Assembly (NCBI GenBank): GCA_027627685.1
Contig: CP091241.1
Span: 2,109,191-2,173,190, forward strand
DNA: 64,000 bases
Source of the DNA: Hyphomonadaceae bacterium ML37
GTDB lineage: Bacteria; Pseudomonadota; Alphaproteobacteria; Caulobacterales; Maricaulaceae
Direction: 5' to 3'
A program made the position numbers and the translations under genes. Position 1 is the stretch's first letter. Every line of letters starts with the position of its first letter. Below are positions 62,086 through 64,000 of this stretch, one piece after another. Below the pieces are notes generated by a model. It did not search any database. It saw only the letters and a list, made by a program, of their open reading frames with translations, and was not told the DNA's origin.

Positions 62086-63273
62086 TCAGATCACGCCGCG
62101 CGCCTTCATCGCGTCGATCATCTGTGCATCCAGCCCGGCTTCCCGGGCCAGCGATTGGGAATGCTCGCCAAAGCCCGGCGCCGCCGGATCGGGGCGGGCG
62201 GGCTCGCGGGCGAAGCGGATGGGCGGGCCGATATGGCGATTGCCGGCGGCGTCCTCAAAGACCAGCCCGCGCTCGCGGGTATGGGGATCATCGAACGCGT
62301 CCTTGAGGGTGCGCACCGGCGCCCAGCACACATCGACATCTTTGAGGAAGACCTCCCATTCGGCCAGCGTGCGGCTGGCGAAGGTCTCGGTGAAGAAGGC
62401 GCGCAGGGGCTCCTGATCCGGTCCGGGCTCAAGGCGGGCATAGTGGACGAGATCGGGCCGCCCCAGCGCTTCCAGCAAATTTGTGGCGAACTTGATCTCT
62501 GATCCACCCAGGACCAGGTGCTTTTCGTCTATGGTTTCATAGACATGATACATCGCCGCGCCGCCGAATGAGCGCATGTCCTTCACCGGCGGGCGGGCGT
62601 CCTGGGCGAAGACCGGCCCGGTGACATTGGGCGTCCAGGCCAGGCAGGCATCATACATGGCCAGATCAATGAAATCGCCTTGCCCCGTCGCATGGCGGCG
62701 GTACAGCGCCATCAGGATCGCAGACAGCGCCATCAGCGAGGCGGCCATGTCGGCGACCGGCATGTTGGGGCTGGCCGGCTTGCCATCTTCCAGCCCGCGA
62801 TTGAGATCCACCAGCCCCGCCAGCGCCTGCACCGTCAGGTCATGGGCGGGCTTCATCGCATAGCCGCCCTCCTGCCCGAAGGCGGAGATGGAGCAGTACA
62901 CAAGGCGCGGATTGAGCACGCTCAGGGTCTCATAGTCCGCCGCCAGGCGCCGGGCGACGCCGGGCCGGAACGCCTCCACCACCACATCGGCCTCGCGGGC
63001 GAGCGCATGCAGCAGCGCCTGCCCGTCAGGGTCTTTCAGGTTCAGCTTCAGCGAGCGCTTGCCTCGCGCGATATTGCGAAACCAGACCGAGACGCCGTCA
63101 GCATGGCGCAAGCCGATCTCGCGCGTCGGCTCGCCGGTCCCGTTGGCCGGCTCGATCATCACCACATCGGCGCCGTGATCAGCCATCATCATGGTCAGAT
63201 GCGGACCAGGCAAAAAGGCGGAGAGGTCGAGAACTTTGAGGCCGGAGAGTTTCATGGGGGCAATCTCACTCAT
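62086..63273 (-). CDS. CaiB/BaiF-family (class III) CoA-transferase
   Basis: A 395-residue CoA-transferase. The N-terminus GLKVLDLSAFLPGPHLTMMM is the family opening and DADVVVEAFRPGVARRL-like sequence follows. The catalytic Asp is in DLTVQALAGLVDLNRG. Frequent racemase/AMACR-like members act on acyl-CoA. The start at 63273 overlaps the toxin gene's 3' end by 8 bases, with an alternative Met at 63255. Its C-terminus has the FGEHSQSL motif that is also seen in the partial gene at the right edge. Confidence 0.88.
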   Translation of the reverse strand: MSEIAPMKLSGLKVLDLSAFLPGPHLTMMMADHGADVVMIEPANGTGEPTREIGLRHADGVSVWFRNIARGKRSLKLNLKDPDGQALLHALAREADVVVEAFRPGVARRLAADYETLSVLNPRLVYCSISAFGQEGGYAMKPAHDLTVQALAGLVDLNRGLEDGKPASPNMPVADMAASLMALSAILMALYRRHATGQGDFIDLAMYDACLAWTPNVTGPVFAQDARPPVKDMRSFGGAAMYHVYETIDEKHLVLGGSEIKFATNLLEALGRPDLVHYARLEPGPDQEPLRAFFTETFASRTLAEWEVFLKDVDVCWAPVRTLKDAFDDPHTRERGLVFEDAAGNRHIGPPIRFAREPARPDPAAPGFGEHSQSLAREAGLDAQMIDAMKARGVI

Positions 63274-63601
63274 ATTTGCGGCTACGCGCCTGGCGTTGCG
63301 TGATCACGGTCAGGCAGCCAAACAGGGTGTCTTGCTGCTGCTCAACGGCCTGGACGATCAGCGCCTCATCCAGAGTCCGCAACAGGATGATCGCTGGCGG
63401 GTGCACCCCGTGGCGAAAAGCGATATCGCCAAATCCGTTGTCTGTGGTGACGAGGATGCGCGCCGTCCGGATGGCGAGATTCGCGACTTCAAAATCATCC
63501 GCGCCGCGGTGATCAGGCGATACGAATGTGACGTCATGGCCTGCGCGCGCCAGCGCATTCGCGATCTCGCGCGGGACGCATTCGTCTATCAGGAACCGCA
63601 T
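63266..63601 (-). CDS. DUF5615 PIN-like toxin
   Basis: A 111-residue PIN-like protein. Asp7 (FLIDECVPREIANALARAG) and Asp54 in VTTDNGFGD are the acidic residues expected for a metal-dependent nuclease. It directly follows the DUF433 gene with no spacer, a standard toxin-antitoxin arrangement. It overlaps the CoA-transferase start by 8 bases. Confidence 0.85.
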   Translation of the reverse strand: MRFLIDECVPREIANALARAGHDVTFVSPDHRGADDFEVANLAIRTARILVTTDNGFGDIAFRHGVHPPAIILLRTLDEALIVQAVEQQQDTLFGCLTVITQRQARSRKYE

Positions 63602-63838
63602 TCACTCGGCCGCAGACAGGACATCGCCAGCCATCACGTCCGCGGCGAAGGCCAGCGCAGCCGCCACATCGCCAGGTGAAAGCGACGGGTAGGAGTCAAG
63701 AATCTCCGGCTCCGTGCGGCCCTTGGCGACCTCGCGCACGATCAGATAGACCGGCATGCGCGTGCCTTTGATGCACGGCTTGCCAACCATGATGGCCGGG
63801 TCGGCGCTGATGCGCGGGTGAGCTTCTTCCAGGGTCAT
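63602..63838 (-). CDS. DUF433-family antitoxin
   Basis: A 78-residue DUF433 protein. ISADPAIMVGKPCIKGTRMP and VAKGRTEPEILDSYPSLSP are the family signature of a helix-turn-helix-like fold. It is paired with the DUF5615 gene immediately downstream and probably represses its own promoter in the 32 bases before the CoA-transferase fragment at the right edge. Confidence 0.88.
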   Translation of the reverse strand: MTLEEAHPRISADPAIMVGKPCIKGTRMPVYLIVREVAKGRTEPEILDSYPSLSPGDVAAALAFAADVMAGDVLSAAE

Positions 63839-63870
63839 GGCGTCAGCCTATCATATTGCCGGCTGGAATT

Positions 63871-64000
63871 TCACGCTTCAGAATCGAATTTTGATCCCGC
63901 TTTCAGCGGGCCAAGCACCGCTTGCGAATGCTCCCCCAGCTTGGGCGCCCGCGCCTGGCTGGGCCGTTCGCCATTGATGCGGAATGGTTCGCGCAGGAGC
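63871..64000 (-). CDS. CaiB/BaiF-family CoA-transferase (C-terminal fragment)
   Basis: The last 42 codons of a gene continuing beyond the right edge. The visible peptide includes LLREPFRINGERPSQARAPK and GEHSQAVLGP. The PKLGEHS stretch matches the C-terminal motif of the class III CoA-transferase at 62086, so this is probably a second member. A TGA at 63871-63873 ends it. Confidence 0.7.
   Translation of the reverse strand, partial: LLREPFRINGERPSQARAPKLGEHSQAVLGPLKAGSKFDSEA

Overview
The window looks like chromosomal DNA of a high-GC alphaproteobacterium, most likely in or near the Caulobacterales/Maricaulales/Hyphomonadales. The evidence is strongly GC-biased codon use, a perfect TTAA-N7-TTAA CtrA-type box upstream of ftsZ, the alphaproteobacterial forms of PstC, GshA and YbjN/ProC, and small DUF4169 and ribbon-helix-helix genes. 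No tRNA, rRNA, CRISPR array, phage or transposase gene was recognised. The genus is inference only.

Layout. 1-3333 (minus): phosphate-sensing operon phoR-pstC-pstA, with a four-repeat Pho-box-like array between phoR and pstC. 3568-9569 (plus): complete tripartite RND efflux operon. 9685-11721: M13 metallopeptidase with a terminator. 11.8-13.5 kb: dispersed intergenic repeats, an entericidin-like lipoprotein and a DUF559 endonuclease-like gene set inside a GC-rich palindrome array. 13.5-17.0 kb (minus): a 1185-aa MmeI-like fused nuclease/DNA methyltransferase with an AT-rich specificity segment. 17.3-28.5 kb: housekeeping and repair genes (SRAP/YedK, Nudix, M28 peptidase, FkbM methyltransferase, pirin, gshA, TPR protein, rsmE, ubiA). 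27.8-31.4 kb (minus): Mla-type lipid transport operon. 32.7-36.4 kb: a glycosyltransferase, methyltransferase, alpha/alpha-barrel protein and second methyltransferase, probably a small-molecule or glycan pathway.

37.2-39.9 kb: prolyl aminopeptidase and a PhoA-type alkaline phosphatase whose promoter carries the same TGTCAT-N6-GTGAC motif as the pst operon. 40.1-47.8 kb (minus): the most unusual region, a tightly packed run of DUF1838, nitrilase-like, CpcT/CpeT-like lipoprotein, isochorismatase-like, PuuE-like deacetylase, [VapBC-type module], second deacetylase, MmcQ and second nitrilase-like genes. Both nitrilase homologues appear to have Ser where the catalytic Cys should be. An 18-bp AT-rich palindrome lies in the divergent promoter region of this cluster.

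47.9-64.0 kb: DUF1330 and GNAT proteins, gltX, a vsr/FAD-monooxygenase/dcm operon, proC-ybjN and ubiK genes, lgt, a MidA-type methyltransferase, an SDR, ftsZ (CtrA box), a small Cys-rich orphan, lpxC, two short regulatory-type genes, a CaiB/BaiF CoA-transferase, a DUF433/DUF5615 toxin-antitoxin pair, and the C-terminus of a second CoA-transferase at the right edge.

Functionally, phosphate limitation should link the pst operon and the alkaline phosphatase. The 40-48 kb cluster is best read as an undescribed C-N bond hydrolysis pathway, partly exported. DNA modification is represented by two separate systems.
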